A stretch of DNA of 64,000 nt from RGIG1828 sp045541875 (GTDB lineage Bacteria > Bacillota > Clostridia > UMGS1810). Positions 51,950 to 60,947 of this stretch are shown here, in pieces. The notes beneath the pieces were generated by a model. That model saw only the letters and a list, made by a program, of their open reading frames with translations. It was not told the DNA's origin and ran no database searches. The translations under genes were made by a program, and so were the position numbers. The stretch covers positions 13,104-77,103 of the forward strand of contig JAZQJX010000099.1 in the NCBI GenBank assembly GCA_045541875.1. The letters run 5' to 3'. Position 1 is the stretch's first letter. Each line of letters opens with the position of its first letter.

Positions 51950-53730
51950 TAATAAAAAAAATCAGTATATCAGATTTCGGGAAATTATCTGATCTGAAGA
52001 TTGAACCATCAAAGAATCTAAATATTATTTATGCACCAAATGAATCGGGTAAAACAACTCTTCTCTGTTTCATTAAATTTGTGTTCTACGGAACCAGACA
52101 GAAGAAAATCAGGAGTGATTTAACATTTAAAGAAAGGTATATGCCATGGAATGGTATGCCTATGAGCGGTAGTATAGAATTTGAACATTCAGGAAAAAAC
52201 TATATCATATATAGAAGTGAAGGGGCAAAAAGCGGATCTAAAATTCTTGATGTGAAAAACGCAGACACAGGGGAAAGGTACGTAGGTATTGACAGCCCCG
52301 GCGAGTTTTTTTTCGGAGTGGATGAAAAAGTGTTTTCAGACACATTTTTTGCCCACGATTTTTCTGCTTTGTTTGAACCTGATGACAGTATCTCTTCGGT
52401 TGTGTATGGAAAGTATGATGCTGATACATCTTACAATCGGGTAAGAAATATCATCGAAGAAGAAATTTCGGATCTTGTATCACCAAAAAGATCAGGTTCT
52501 GAGTTTTCGTTGATTATAAATGAAGCCCAGAAAATCAATGAGGAAAAAATAAATTTTGAATACGAAATCAGAGATATCGAGCAAAATCTTTTAAAACTCA
52601 ATGGTGAAAGAGAATCACTTGAGGAAGAAGTTGAGAATCTCAAAGAGGAGTATAAGACTGTACAAAGTAAAAATAACTCTGAGAAAAATGCACGGATTTC
52701 CGCGCTAAAAAACAGAGAAGTTGAAAATCTTGCTGACCTGAATTTGCAGTTGAAAAATTTGACCGGCAGTTCTCTAAACAAAAAAAATCAAAACAAAAAA
52801 ATTAAATTTGCGTTATTTTTCTTGTTGTTAATTATCTCATTAACGCTGACTTTATTTTACATGTTTAAAAAGGAATTTTCTTCTTCATTTGTCGGAGTAT
52901 TTTTTATGATTTTATGTGTTTTTCTGCTAATCAGAACCGGAAAATCTCCGGCAGATTTAACTCTTATTAATACGTTAAACACGCAGATTGAGTTGTGTGA
53001 AAAGAGAATTTCGGGATATGAGGCAGGAATTTTGCCTGAAGAACAACCTGCTAATGCAAATTCTGTTATCATGATGCATCATGTTGAAACAAATAACTTT
53101 ACAAATAAAGAAATTGATGGTATAATTAATAGAATTCAAAAATGTGAAATAGATATAAATGTGAAAGATTCGCAGATTCTATCTTTATCGGAAAGAAAAA
53201 GCGATTTGAATTCGCAAATAGATTATTGCGATGACAGAATTAAAGAATGTGACCTGAAACTTCAGAAAATCAAAGAGAAACAAGACGTGTATAGTGTTGC
53301 ACTTCATATTCTTGAAGGTGCTTTCTCAAATCTCAGAGATTGTTATGCACCGATTATATCTAAAAGAGCATTTGAAATATTTAAAAAGGTTTGTAAAAAC
53401 CATTATGATTCTTTAGTTGCGGATGATAATTTTGGAATTTCGTTAAATTTTGAAAATGAACTAAAAAGCATAAAAAGTTTCAGCCGTTCAACCAAAGATG
53501 CCGCAGGGTTATCAGTTCGTATGGCAATATGTGATTTTATATCGAAAGATAATCCGCTTCCTATGTTTTTTGATGATGTTTTATCGTCATTTGATGATAA
53601 AAGATGTTCTGAGATGTTGGAATGTATTAAGAACATATCTCTTGAAAGACAAGTTTTCCTTTGTACCTGTCGTATCAGAGAAACAAAATTAAATGCTGAT
53701 TATGATGATGTTGAAGTTATCAGATTGTGA
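51946..53730 (+). CDS. YhaN/SbcC-like AAA ATPase with coiled coils and membrane helices, short form
   Basis: The N-terminus matches YhaN: ISDFGKLSDLKIEPSKNLN and the Walker A motif APNESGKTTLL (about residues 30-40), then FFAHDFSALFE. A coiled coil (about 180-275) is followed by two hydrophobic helices (residues 285-335, e.g. FALFFLLLIISLTLTLFYMF) and a second coiled coil. The C-terminus holds SVRMAICDF (signature) and PLPMFFDDVLSSFDD (Walker B/D-loop). Length 594 is clearly shorter than typical SbcC or YhaN (900 or more). It is the partner of the overlapping SbcD-like gene and probably membrane-tethered. Confidence 0.85.
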   Translation: MIIKKISISDFGKLSDLKIEPSKNLNIIYAPNESGKTTLLCFIKFVFYGTRQKKIRSDLTFKERYMPWNGMPMSGSIEFEHSGKNYIIYRSEGAKSGSKILDVKNADTGERYVGIDSPGEFFFGVDEKVFSDTFFAHDFSALFEPDDSISSVVYGKYDADTSYNRVRNIIEEEISDLVSPKRSGSEFSLIINEAQKINEEKINFEYEIRDIEQNLLKLNGERESLEEEVENLKEEYKTVQSKNNSEKNARISALKNREVENLADLNLQLKNLTGSSLNKKNQNKKIKFALFFLLLIISLTLTLFYMFKKEFSSSFVGVFFMILCVFLLIRTGKSPADLTLINTLNTQIELCEKRISGYEAGILPEEQPANANSVIMMHHVETNNFTNKEIDGIINRIQKCEIDINVKDSQILSLSERKSDLNSQIDYCDDRIKECDLKLQKIKEKQDVYSVALHILEGAFSNLRDCYAPIISKRAFEIFKKVCKNHYDSLVADDNFGISLNFENELKSIKSFSRSTKDAAGLSVRMAICDFISKDNPLPMFFDDVLSSFDDKRCSEMLECIKNISLERQVFLCTCRIRETKLNADYDDVEVIRL

Positions 53731-53743
53731 AAGGATGATTTTA

Positions 53744-54112
53744 ATGGCTAATGCTGAATTTGAACTTGCAAAGGGCAGTGTCTTTATTGAATCTGACGTT
53801 GTTGCAAGAATTGCAGGATTTGCTGCCACAATGTCTTACGGCGTTGTTGGTATGGCATATCGTTCCAAAACAGACACGATGGCAAATCTCTTAAAAAAGG
53901 AAAACCTTGCAAAAGGTATTAAAGTCAGTGTAACAGATGATAATAAGATTAATGTTGATGTTCATGTAATCATAGAATATGGTGTTAACATCAATGTTAT
54001 CGGAAAGAGTATAATTAAAAATGTCAAATATCAGATAAGTCATATGACAGGTCTTGATGTTGAACAGGTCAATGTATGTGTAGAAGGCTTCAGAGTTCAG
54101 GAACAGGAGTGA
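53744..54112 (+). CDS. Asp23/Gls24 family protein (YloU-like)
   Basis: The 122-residue Asp23 domain protein: GSVFIESDVVARIAGFAA, YGVVGMAYRS, VDVHVIIEYGVNINVIGKSI and the C-terminal VEQVNVCVEGFRVQ. ATG53744 follows GAAAGGATG; the longer frame from 53693 overlaps the ATPase gene and is rejected. Precedes fakA by 5 bases, as yloU precedes yloV in Bacillus. Homologous to the C-terminal domain of the P-loop protein at 32988-33803. Confidence 0.93.
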   Translation: MANAEFELAKGSVFIESDVVARIAGFAATMSYGVVGMAYRSKTDTMANLLKKENLAKGIKVSVTDDNKINVDVHVIIEYGVNINVIGKSIIKNVKYQISHMTGLDVEQVNVCVEGFRVQEQE

Positions 54113-54117
54113 ATAAC

Positions 54118-55740
54118 TTGATAAGAGAAATCAATGCATCTATATTGGTTGAGATGTTTATATCCGGTGCCAATAACCTTTTAAATAACAGACAAAAGGT
54201 TGATGAAATGAATGTTTTCCCTGTGCCTGACGGTGATACGGGAACCAATATGTCAATGACAATGAAATCCTGTGTAGAAGGACTTCATGCAAATGCTGAC
54301 TCAACAGTATCTGCGGTGGCAAAATCTGTTGCTAATGATACCTTGAGAGGAGCAAGAGGAAATTCCGGTGTAATTCTTTCTCAGCTTATGAGAGGGTTTA
54401 ACAAGGCGTTTACAGGTGCAGTGACTTGTGATGTCAAACTTTTGGCTAAGGCGTTTAAGAGTGCATCCGACAGTGCATATCGTGCAGTTATGAAACCAAC
54501 TGAGGGGACAATTCTGACCGTTGCCAGGGAAATGGCTGAATGTGCAGTAAAATATGCACCTGAATTTGATGATTTTGCGGAATTTTTTGCACTTGTGACA
54601 GACGCAGGTAACAAAGCACTTGCCAGAACTCCTGAACTTCTCCCGAAACTTAAGCAGGCAGGAGTTGTCGATTCCGGCGGTCAGGGGCTTATGTATATCA
54701 TCGAGGGAATGTATCATTATATTTCCCAAAATGAGATAATTGAATTGAAAGAAAAGGAAACTGAATCAAAGGATACAGTTGTCCATACAAGCGAAGAAGA
54801 AATAACATTTGGATATTGTACAGAGTGTATTGTTGATAAACGGGAAAAGGGAAAGTCAGCATTTAAGTTTAAAGCAAACGTGGAAAAACTCGGTGACAGT
54901 ATGGTTTTCGTTGACGATGACGATATTGTGAAGATTCATATTCACACAAATGAACCTGATGTAATTCTGCGTGAGGCGCTGAAAATTGGTGATCTTGCAA
55001 CTGTAAAAATTGAAAATATGCGTCTTCAGCATAGTGAAGTTATTAAAGCAAGTACACAAAAGAGTACACCTCCTGCAAAGAAGGATAAGTTTGCTTTTGT
55101 GTCTGTTGCCGTAGGAAACGGTATTGTTTCTATTCTTAAAGATCTTGGGGTATCAGAGATCATAGAGGGCGGACAGACAATGAATCCAAGCACAGATGAT
55201 ATTTTAAAAGCATTTGAAAATATCAATGCTGAAACTGTATATGTTTTCCCGAACAACAAAAATGTGGTAATGTCTGCTCAGCAGGCGGCAAAACTTTCAG
55301 ACTCAAATATTATCGTTATTCCGACAACAAGCGTTACCCAATGTATGAGTTGTATGCTTGCATTTGATTCCGACAGCAGTGCAGATCATAATAAGGCATT
55401 GTTTGAGGAAGTTCTTTCTGTGGTTAAAAGTGCGCAGGTCACTTATGCTGTCAGAGATACTCAAATAGATGATATAGTCATCAAAGAAGGTGATTATCTC
55501 AGTATTGTTGATGGAAAGATCAAGTCATCTGAAAAAGATGCTCATTTGGCAGTGATGGCTTCTCTTGACGTTATGGTCAGCGATGATACAAGTACCATAT
55601 CTGTTTTCTATGGAGAGGATGTTTCTGATGAAGATGCTGACTCTCTTTGCGAAGAAATTGAATCCAGATATGCTGATTGTGATGTGATTATGAACTGTGG
55701 TTCACAACCCGTTTATCACTATCTGATTTCTGCTGAATAA
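54118..55740 (+). CDS. fakA: DAK2-domain fatty acid kinase FakA-like protein (YloV)
   Basis: The N-terminal DAK2 nucleotide-binding domain (about 1-200) has NVFPVPDGDTGTNMSMTM (metal-binding Asp pair), RGARGNSGVILSQLMRG and DSGGQGLMYIIEGM; a FakA central domain (GYCTECIV, MVFVDDDDIVKIHIHTNEPD) and the C-terminal DegV-like half (VYVFPNNKNVVMSAQQAAKL) follow. TTG54118 is the start, 7 bases after AGGAG at 54106-54110; upstream extension overlaps asp23. With FakB proteins (not in the window) it phosphorylates exogenous fatty acids. 540 residues, normal length. Confidence 0.92.
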   Translation: MIREINASILVEMFISGANNLLNNRQKVDEMNVFPVPDGDTGTNMSMTMKSCVEGLHANADSTVSAVAKSVANDTLRGARGNSGVILSQLMRGFNKAFTGAVTCDVKLLAKAFKSASDSAYRAVMKPTEGTILTVAREMAECAVKYAPEFDDFAEFFALVTDAGNKALARTPELLPKLKQAGVVDSGGQGLMYIIEGMYHYISQNEIIELKEKETESKDTVVHTSEEEITFGYCTECIVDKREKGKSAFKFKANVEKLGDSMVFVDDDDIVKIHIHTNEPDVILREALKIGDLATVKIENMRLQHSEVIKASTQKSTPPAKKDKFAFVSVAVGNGIVSILKDLGVSEIIEGGQTMNPSTDDILKAFENINAETVYVFPNNKNVVMSAQQAAKLSDSNIIVIPTTSVTQCMSCMLAFDSDSSADHNKALFEEVLSVVKSAQVTYAVRDTQIDDIVIKEGDYLSIVDGKIKSSEKDAHLAVMASLDVMVSDDTSTISVFYGEDVSDEDADSLCEEIESRYADCDVIMNCGSQPVYHYLISAE

Positions 55741-55746
55741 AAAATT

Positions 55747-55774
55747 CAAAAAGATGCCCTGTGGCATCTTTTTG
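55747..55774 (+). terminator. Intercistronic terminator between fakA and recG
   Basis: CAAAAAGATGCC (55747-55758) pairs perfectly with GGCATCTTTTTG (55763-55774). The recG ribosome site (AAAGGA) comes 8 bases later, so it may attenuate read-through into recG. Confidence 0.8.
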
Positions 55775-55796
55775 TTATAGTAAAGGAATTTTTAAC

Positions 55797-57866
55797 ATGG
55801 ATAGACATAATGCTAAGCAAATTGAATATTTAAATTCACCTATAACCATCTTAAAAGGAATAGGATCGAAAAAAGCGAGTCTGTTTTCAAAACTTGGTAT
55901 TACAACAATATGGGATCTTGTATATTATTTTCCGTCAGGATACGAAGACAGACGTATTGTCAGAAGAATTAATGAATGTCAAATAGGTGAGATGTGTTGT
56001 ATTAAAATCAGACCTTTGAGACAGATTGTTGAGCGAAGACTGAAACCGAAACTGTCACTTTTTCTTTTGTATGGAACTGATGGCTTTGAAAATGTTACGA
56101 TAAAATGGTTTTCGGCACCCTATGCAAAACCCACCATTAAGTCCGGGCATATATATACAATATATGGTGCTCTGACGTCACAAAATGGCAAAAAAGAATT
56201 TGATATGCATTATATTGAAGACAGTGCTGAAAAGAAATATACCGAGTGTATTGTTCCGACATATCATGCAACATCCGGACTTACAACAAAGACAATTTGC
56301 GAAACGGTAAGTGTTGCTCTTGATTCACTTGAGTTCCTGTCTGAATGTATACCAGATCACATACTTAAAAAGTACAACCTTGTTCCTGTTCTTGATGCAG
56401 TAAAAAAAATGCATAGGCCGGAAAGTTTTGAAGATTTAAAAAATGCACGAGATAGGCTGGCTTTTGAAGAACTGTTTGTACTTACACTTGCTCTTTCCTC
56501 GGTAAAAGGAAGAAGAAAAGAAAAAAAAGGAGTAATAATTAAAGCGACTGATAATATAAGAGAGTTTGCAAAAAGACTACCTTTTGAGTTGACAGATGGT
56601 CAGAAGGAAACAATAAATGATATTTGCAGAGATCTCAAAAATGGAATACCTATGAACAGGCTTGTTCAGGGTGATGTGGGATGTGGAAAAACTGTTGTTG
56701 CGGCGGCGGTTATGTATGCTTGTTCCAAGTCGGGTTATCAGTCTGCATTTATGGCACCGACAGAAATTCTTGCACAGCAGCATTATAAGACGCTTAAAAA
56801 TCTATTTGGTGATGAGGTTCGTATTGCTCTCTATACCTCATCTGTCAAAGGGAAAAATAAAATTAGTGAAGATATATCCCGAGGAGTGTACGATATTATT
56901 GTCGGAACCCATGCTCTCATAGAAAATAATGTTAAATTTTCAAATCTTGCACTTTGCATTACCGATGAACAACATAGATTCGGTGTTAACCAAAGAGCGC
57001 TTCTTGGAGCAAAAGGCGAAAGTCCGCACATTCTTGTTATGAGTGCAACACCAATTCCGAGAACACTTTCTCTTATTTTATATGGCGATCTTGATATATC
57101 GGTTATTAAGTCAATGCCAAAGGGCAGACAGAAAATATTGACATATCATATTGATGAAAAAACAAAAAACAGAGCATATGGTTTTTTGAAGACAGAAGTT
57201 GAAAAGAAGCATCAATGTTACATAGTTTGTCCTCTTGTTGAAGATTCTGAAACAATTGATGCGTCATCTGTGGAAAGCATGATTAGTTCTCTGAAAAACG
57301 GTGTATATTCCGATCTTAGAGTAGGATATGTTCACGGAAAAATGAAAAGTGATGAAAAAGATACGGTTATGAATTCTTTTAAGTCGGGAGAACTTGATAT
57401 CCTCATTTCAACAACTGTAATTGAGGTTGGAGTAGATGTGCCAAATGCTACAGTGATGCTAATAGAAAATGCAGAACGTTTCGGGCTTTCTCAACTTCAT
57501 CAGTTGAGAGGAAGAGTAGGGAGAGGTGATGAACAATCCTACTGTATTCTTGTCTCTGACTGCAAGACTGAAAATTGTCGTGAACGAATGAAAATTATGA
57601 CACAAACAGATGATGGTTTTGTAATTGCACAAAAAGATATGGAACTTCGTGGAAGTGGTCAATTTTTCGGAACACGTCAACATGGTGTTCCCGAACTTAA
57701 AATTGCCAATCTTTTTTCTGATGCTCATATTCTTCAAAAGGCAGTAGAATCCGCTAATGAGATAATTTTAAATGACCCTGAACTTTCTTCTTATGAGATG
57801 GTTGACATAAAGAATAGAATCCGTGATTTGTTTGATAAATTTGACGGTAATGACATATTTAACTAA
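55797..57866 (+). CDS. recG: ATP-dependent DNA helicase RecG
   Basis: The 689-residue helicase reverses stalled forks and processes Holliday junctions. The wedge/OB domain is at the N-terminus (LKGIGSKKASLFSKLGITTI, YYFPSGYEDRR); helicase motifs are QGDVGCGKTVVAAAVMYA (Walker A), ITDEQHRFGVNQR (DEQH), VMSATPIPRTLSLIL, VPNATVMLIENAERFGLSQL and QLRGRVGRG. ATG55797 follows AAAGGAATT; the longer frame would begin in the hairpin. Part of the conserved yloU-yloV-recG order. Confidence 0.97.
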   Translation: MDRHNAKQIEYLNSPITILKGIGSKKASLFSKLGITTIWDLVYYFPSGYEDRRIVRRINECQIGEMCCIKIRPLRQIVERRLKPKLSLFLLYGTDGFENVTIKWFSAPYAKPTIKSGHIYTIYGALTSQNGKKEFDMHYIEDSAEKKYTECIVPTYHATSGLTTKTICETVSVALDSLEFLSECIPDHILKKYNLVPVLDAVKKMHRPESFEDLKNARDRLAFEELFVLTLALSSVKGRRKEKKGVIIKATDNIREFAKRLPFELTDGQKETINDICRDLKNGIPMNRLVQGDVGCGKTVVAAAVMYACSKSGYQSAFMAPTEILAQQHYKTLKNLFGDEVRIALYTSSVKGKNKISEDISRGVYDIIVGTHALIENNVKFSNLALCITDEQHRFGVNQRALLGAKGESPHILVMSATPIPRTLSLILYGDLDISVIKSMPKGRQKILTYHIDEKTKNRAYGFLKTEVEKKHQCYIVCPLVEDSETIDASSVESMISSLKNGVYSDLRVGYVHGKMKSDEKDTVMNSFKSGELDILISTTVIEVGVDVPNATVMLIENAERFGLSQLHQLRGRVGRGDEQSYCILVSDCKTENCRERMKIMTQTDDGFVIAQKDMELRGSGQFFGTRQHGVPELKIANLFSDAHILQKAVESANEIILNDPELSSYEMVDIKNRIRDLFDKFDGNDIFN

Positions 57867-57903
57867 AAAATACATAATAATTTAATATTTTTTAAAAAAA
57901 TGC

Positions 57904-57931
57904 TTGAAATATCTATATATTGTGGTATAAT
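57904..57931 (+). promoter_or_regulatory. SigA promoter (extended -10) of the prfA operon
   Basis: TTGAAA, 16-bp spacer ending TGG, TATAAT; 30 bases before ATG57962. Confidence 0.65.
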
Positions 57932-57961
57932 AGATAATAAAACTATATTTTGAGGTGTTAT

Positions 57962-59035
57962 ATGTTTGACAAACTGTCGTTTTTAGAGGATAGATTTGCC
58001 GATCTTGAAAAGAAAATCAGCGACCCTGAAATTATAGCCGATCAGCAAAAGTGGCGAGTTCTTTGCAAGGAACATTCGGACATTACTCCAATTGTTGAAA
58101 AATACAGAGAATATAAAGGGCTTAGCGAAAATATAGAAGAAGCAGCAATGATGCTTTCGGAATCCGGTCTTGATAAAGAAGAAAAACAGATGATAGAAGA
58201 AGAGGTTGCTGCAAGTAAAAAGAGAATTGAAGAAGTCAGTGAAGAAATCAAAGTCCTTCTTCTTCCCAAAGATCCTAATGACGAAAAAAATGTTATTGTG
58301 GAAATAAGGGGTGGCACAGGCGGTGATGAGGCGGCACTTTTTGCATCCGATCTTTTGAGAATGTATTCTATGTATGCTGAAGCAAGACGTTGGAAAGTTG
58401 AACTTCTGTCTGCAAATGAAACAGACATTGGCGGATACAAAGAAGTTACATTTGCAATTAATGGTGAAAGTGCATACAGCAGGCTTAAATTTGAAAGCGG
58501 AGTTCATCGTGTGCAGAGAATACCATCCACAGAATCCGGCGGAAGAATTCATACTTCTGCCGCAACAGTTGCAGTTCTCCCAGAAGTTGAAGATGTTGAA
58601 GTTGAGATAAACCAAAACGATCTCAGAATTGACGTGTTCCGCGCGGGCGGTCCGGGCGGTCAGTGTGTAAATACAACTGATTCTGCGGTACGTATAACTC
58701 ATATTCCCACCGGTGTTGTTGTTTCATGTCAGGATGAAAAATCTCAACATAAGAATAAAGACAAAGCAATGAAAATTCTTCGTTCACGTGTATATGACAT
58801 GATGATTCAAAAGCAAAATGATGCAATCAGTCAGGAAAGAAAGAGTCAGGTTGGCTCCGGAGACAGGAGCGAAAGAATCCGAACATACAATTTTCCACAA
58901 GGTAGGGTAACAGATCATCGTATAGGTCTCACATTACACAGACTTGATTCTGTTATGAATGGTGATCTTGATGAAATTATAGATGCACTCATCACATCCG
59001 ACCAAAGTGAAAAACTTAAAATGAATGAAGCATAA
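57962..59035 (+). CDS. prfA: Peptide chain release factor 1
   Basis: Recognises UAA and UAG stop codons. The 357-residue factor has the N-terminal coiled domain (KLSFLEDRFADLEKKISDPE), the codon-recognition PxT motif as PST in VQRIPSTESGGRIHTSA, and the catalytic GGQ motif in FRAGGPGGQCVNTTDSAVR. ATG57962 follows GAGGTG (57952-57957). The partner methyltransferase gene prmC, usually next to prfA, is missing here; tsaC follows directly. Confidence 0.97.
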   Translation: MFDKLSFLEDRFADLEKKISDPEIIADQQKWRVLCKEHSDITPIVEKYREYKGLSENIEEAAMMLSESGLDKEEKQMIEEEVAASKKRIEEVSEEIKVLLLPKDPNDEKNVIVEIRGGTGGDEAALFASDLLRMYSMYAEARRWKVELLSANETDIGGYKEVTFAINGESAYSRLKFESGVHRVQRIPSTESGGRIHTSAATVAVLPEVEDVEVEINQNDLRIDVFRAGGPGGQCVNTTDSAVRITHIPTGVVVSCQDEKSQHKNKDKAMKILRSRVYDMMIQKQNDAISQERKSQVGSGDRSERIRTYNFPQGRVTDHRIGLTLHRLDSVMNGDLDEIIDALITSDQSEKLKMNEA

Positions 59036-59049
59036 TCTGGAGTGGTTCG

Positions 59050-60045
59050 ATGGAAACCAAAATAATATATCCCGATAATATCAGCGAAGCGGCTGAGTGC
59101 ATAAAAAATGGCGGAACCGTTGTTTTTCCGACAGAAACTGTATATGGACTTGGCGGTGATGCTTTTAATGAAAAAGCAATAGATAAGATTTATTATGCAA
59201 AAGGCAGACCTGGAGATAATCCTCTTATTGTACATATTTCCGATTTTGACGAACTTGATAATCTGGTTTGCGAAATTAAGGAATATGCAAAAATTTTAAT
59301 AGATAAGTTCTGGCCGGGACCTTTAACCCTTATTTTTAAAAAGAAATCGACTGTTTTGTCGAAGGTTACTGCAGGAAGAGATACAGTTGCTGTAAGATTT
59401 CCATCAAATGAAACGGCACGAAGACTCATTAAAGAGGCAGGAACACCTATTGCTGCACCAAGTGCAAACCTTTCAGGAAGCCCAAGCCCGACAGTTTGCA
59501 GTGATGTTATTGATGACTTGTTTTCAAGAGTGGATTATATCATAGATGCAACAGGATGTGAGATAGGGCTTGAATCAACTGTTGTTGATGTTTCCGGCGA
59601 TGATGTTGTTATCCTGAGACCTGGCGGAATCACTCTTGAAATGATAAGAGAATATGTCCCTGATGCAAAACTTGACTCGGGTCTTATAGATGAAAATGCG
59701 ATTCCTAAATGTCCCGGATTAAAATATACACACTATTCCCCAAAGGCTGATGTTGTGGTAGTACAGGGAGAGAAAGATAAAGTCAGAGAGTATATATCAT
59801 CAAAAGTTGACGAGTTTTCAGGAGTTATTTCATATAAAAGTGGTGCATATGAAAGTGCCGGTCTTGTTTTGTATGCCGGTGATAATATGGAAGAATATGC
59901 TCATAATCTTTTTTCTCACCTGAGAACTTTTGATAAACACAACATAAAAAAAGTGTATGCAGAGTTTTCTCCTGAACCGGGAATGGGTGTTGCAGTTCAA
60001 AACAGATTGTATAAATCAGCAGGTCATAAAATTATTGAGGTATGA
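59050..60045 (+). CDS. tsaC: L-threonylcarbamoyladenylate synthase (Sua5/YwlC type)
   Basis: Makes threonylcarbamoyl-AMP for tRNA t6A37. The YrdC domain (1-200) has VVFPTETVYGLGGDAF, IYYAKGRPGDNPLIVHI and APSANLSGSPSPT; a linker LRPGGIT and the C-terminal Sua5 domain (PGLKYTHYSPKADVVVVQG) make it the 331-residue long form. It shares an operon with tsaD; tsaB and tsaE, also needed for t6A, are not in the window. Confidence 0.95.
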   Translation: METKIIYPDNISEAAECIKNGGTVVFPTETVYGLGGDAFNEKAIDKIYYAKGRPGDNPLIVHISDFDELDNLVCEIKEYAKILIDKFWPGPLTLIFKKKSTVLSKVTAGRDTVAVRFPSNETARRLIKEAGTPIAAPSANLSGSPSPTVCSDVIDDLFSRVDYIIDATGCEIGLESTVVDVSGDDVVILRPGGITLEMIREYVPDAKLDSGLIDENAIPKCPGLKYTHYSPKADVVVVQGEKDKVREYISSKVDEFSGVISYKSGAYESAGLVLYAGDNMEEYAHNLFSHLRTFDKHNIKKVYAEFSPEPGMGVAVQNRLYKSAGHKIIEV

Positions 60046-60048
60046 GAT

Positions 60049-60492
60049 ATGAAAGTGCTTTTTGTTTGCACAGGTAATACTTGCAGAAGTCCAATGGCAG
60101 AAGGGTTTTTAAACAAAATAGCCAAAGAGAATAACGATGATTCGATTTCTGCTTTTTCAAGAGGTATTGCAGCATACGGAGAAAAAGTCAGCAATAACTC
60201 TCTGGAAGCATCAAGAAAATTCGGTGTACAAATTGACTCTCACATATCAACTCAGTTGACGGTTGATGATATTATATGTTCTGATGTTGTACTTACGATG
60301 ACCAAAGACCAGTGCAATTTTTTAAAATCTGAGGTAGGAAAGTATAAAGATAAAATATATTGTATTTCCGAGTATGCAGATTCTGAAGAGATTTCTGATC
60401 CATACGGTCAGAATCTTGAAGTGTATGAAAAGTGTGCGCAATCCCTTTTTAATGCATGCAGAAAAATTTATGAAAAGCATATGAAAGGATAG
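60049..60492 (+). CDS. ywlE: Low-molecular-weight phosphatase, protein-arginine-phosphatase (YwlE) type
   Basis: The 147-residue enzyme has the active-site loop FVCTGNTCRSPMAEG: nucleophile Cys7, Arg13, and Thr11, the residue that favours phospho-arginine over phospho-tyrosine in B. subtilis YwlE. The general acid is in ISDPYG. Three bases separate it from tsaC and two from rimI. A protein-arginine kinase (mcsB) is not in the window. Confidence 0.9.
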   Translation: MKVLFVCTGNTCRSPMAEGFLNKIAKENNDDSISAFSRGIAAYGEKVSNNSLEASRKFGVQIDSHISTQLTVDDIICSDVVLTMTKDQCNFLKSEVGKYKDKIYCISEYADSEEISDPYGQNLEVYEKCAQSLFNACRKIYEKHMKG

Positions 60493-60494
60493 AA

Positions 60495-60935
60495 ATGAAG
60501 ATTGTATATACTGAATTGACTGAGACATATATTGACGGAATAACCGAACTTGACAGGTTGTGTTTTACTGTTCCGTGGAGCAGAAATTTATTTTTATCAG
60601 AACTACACAGTAATAATGCATTTTATATTTTGGCACTTCACAATGATAGAGTTATAGGTTATTGCGGAATGAATTTTGTATGTAGAGAAGGAAGTATAAC
60701 AAATATTGCAGTTCATCCTGAATATAGAAAAAATGGTATTGCCTCTGCACTTCTTGAAAGAATAATTTCTTTTTCTGTGGGTGAAAACCTTGAATTTATT
60801 ACTCTTGAAGTGCGTGAGTCCAATATAAATGCAATAACACTTTATGAAAAGTATGGTTTTTTAAAAGTTGGAAGCAGAAAGAACTACTATTCCGATAATC
60901 ATGAAACTGCACTTTTGATGACAAAAGAACTTTAA
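60495..60935 (+). CDS. rimI: Ribosomal-protein-alanine N-acetyltransferase
   Basis: GNAT acetyltransferase of 146 residues with ITELDRLCFTVPWSRNLFLS (RimI start block), the acetyl-CoA loop NIAVHPEYRKNGIASALLE and VRESNINAITLYEKYGF followed by RKNYYSDNHETALLM. It acetylates the N-terminus of S18. The rimI-tsaD pair is conserved across bacteria. Confidence 0.93.
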   Translation: MKIVYTELTETYIDGITELDRLCFTVPWSRNLFLSELHSNNAFYILALHNDRVIGYCGMNFVCREGSITNIAVHPEYRKNGIASALLERIISFSVGENLEFITLEVRESNINAITLYEKYGFLKVGSRKNYYSDNHETALLMTKEL

Positions 60936-60947
60936 GGTGGTGATACG

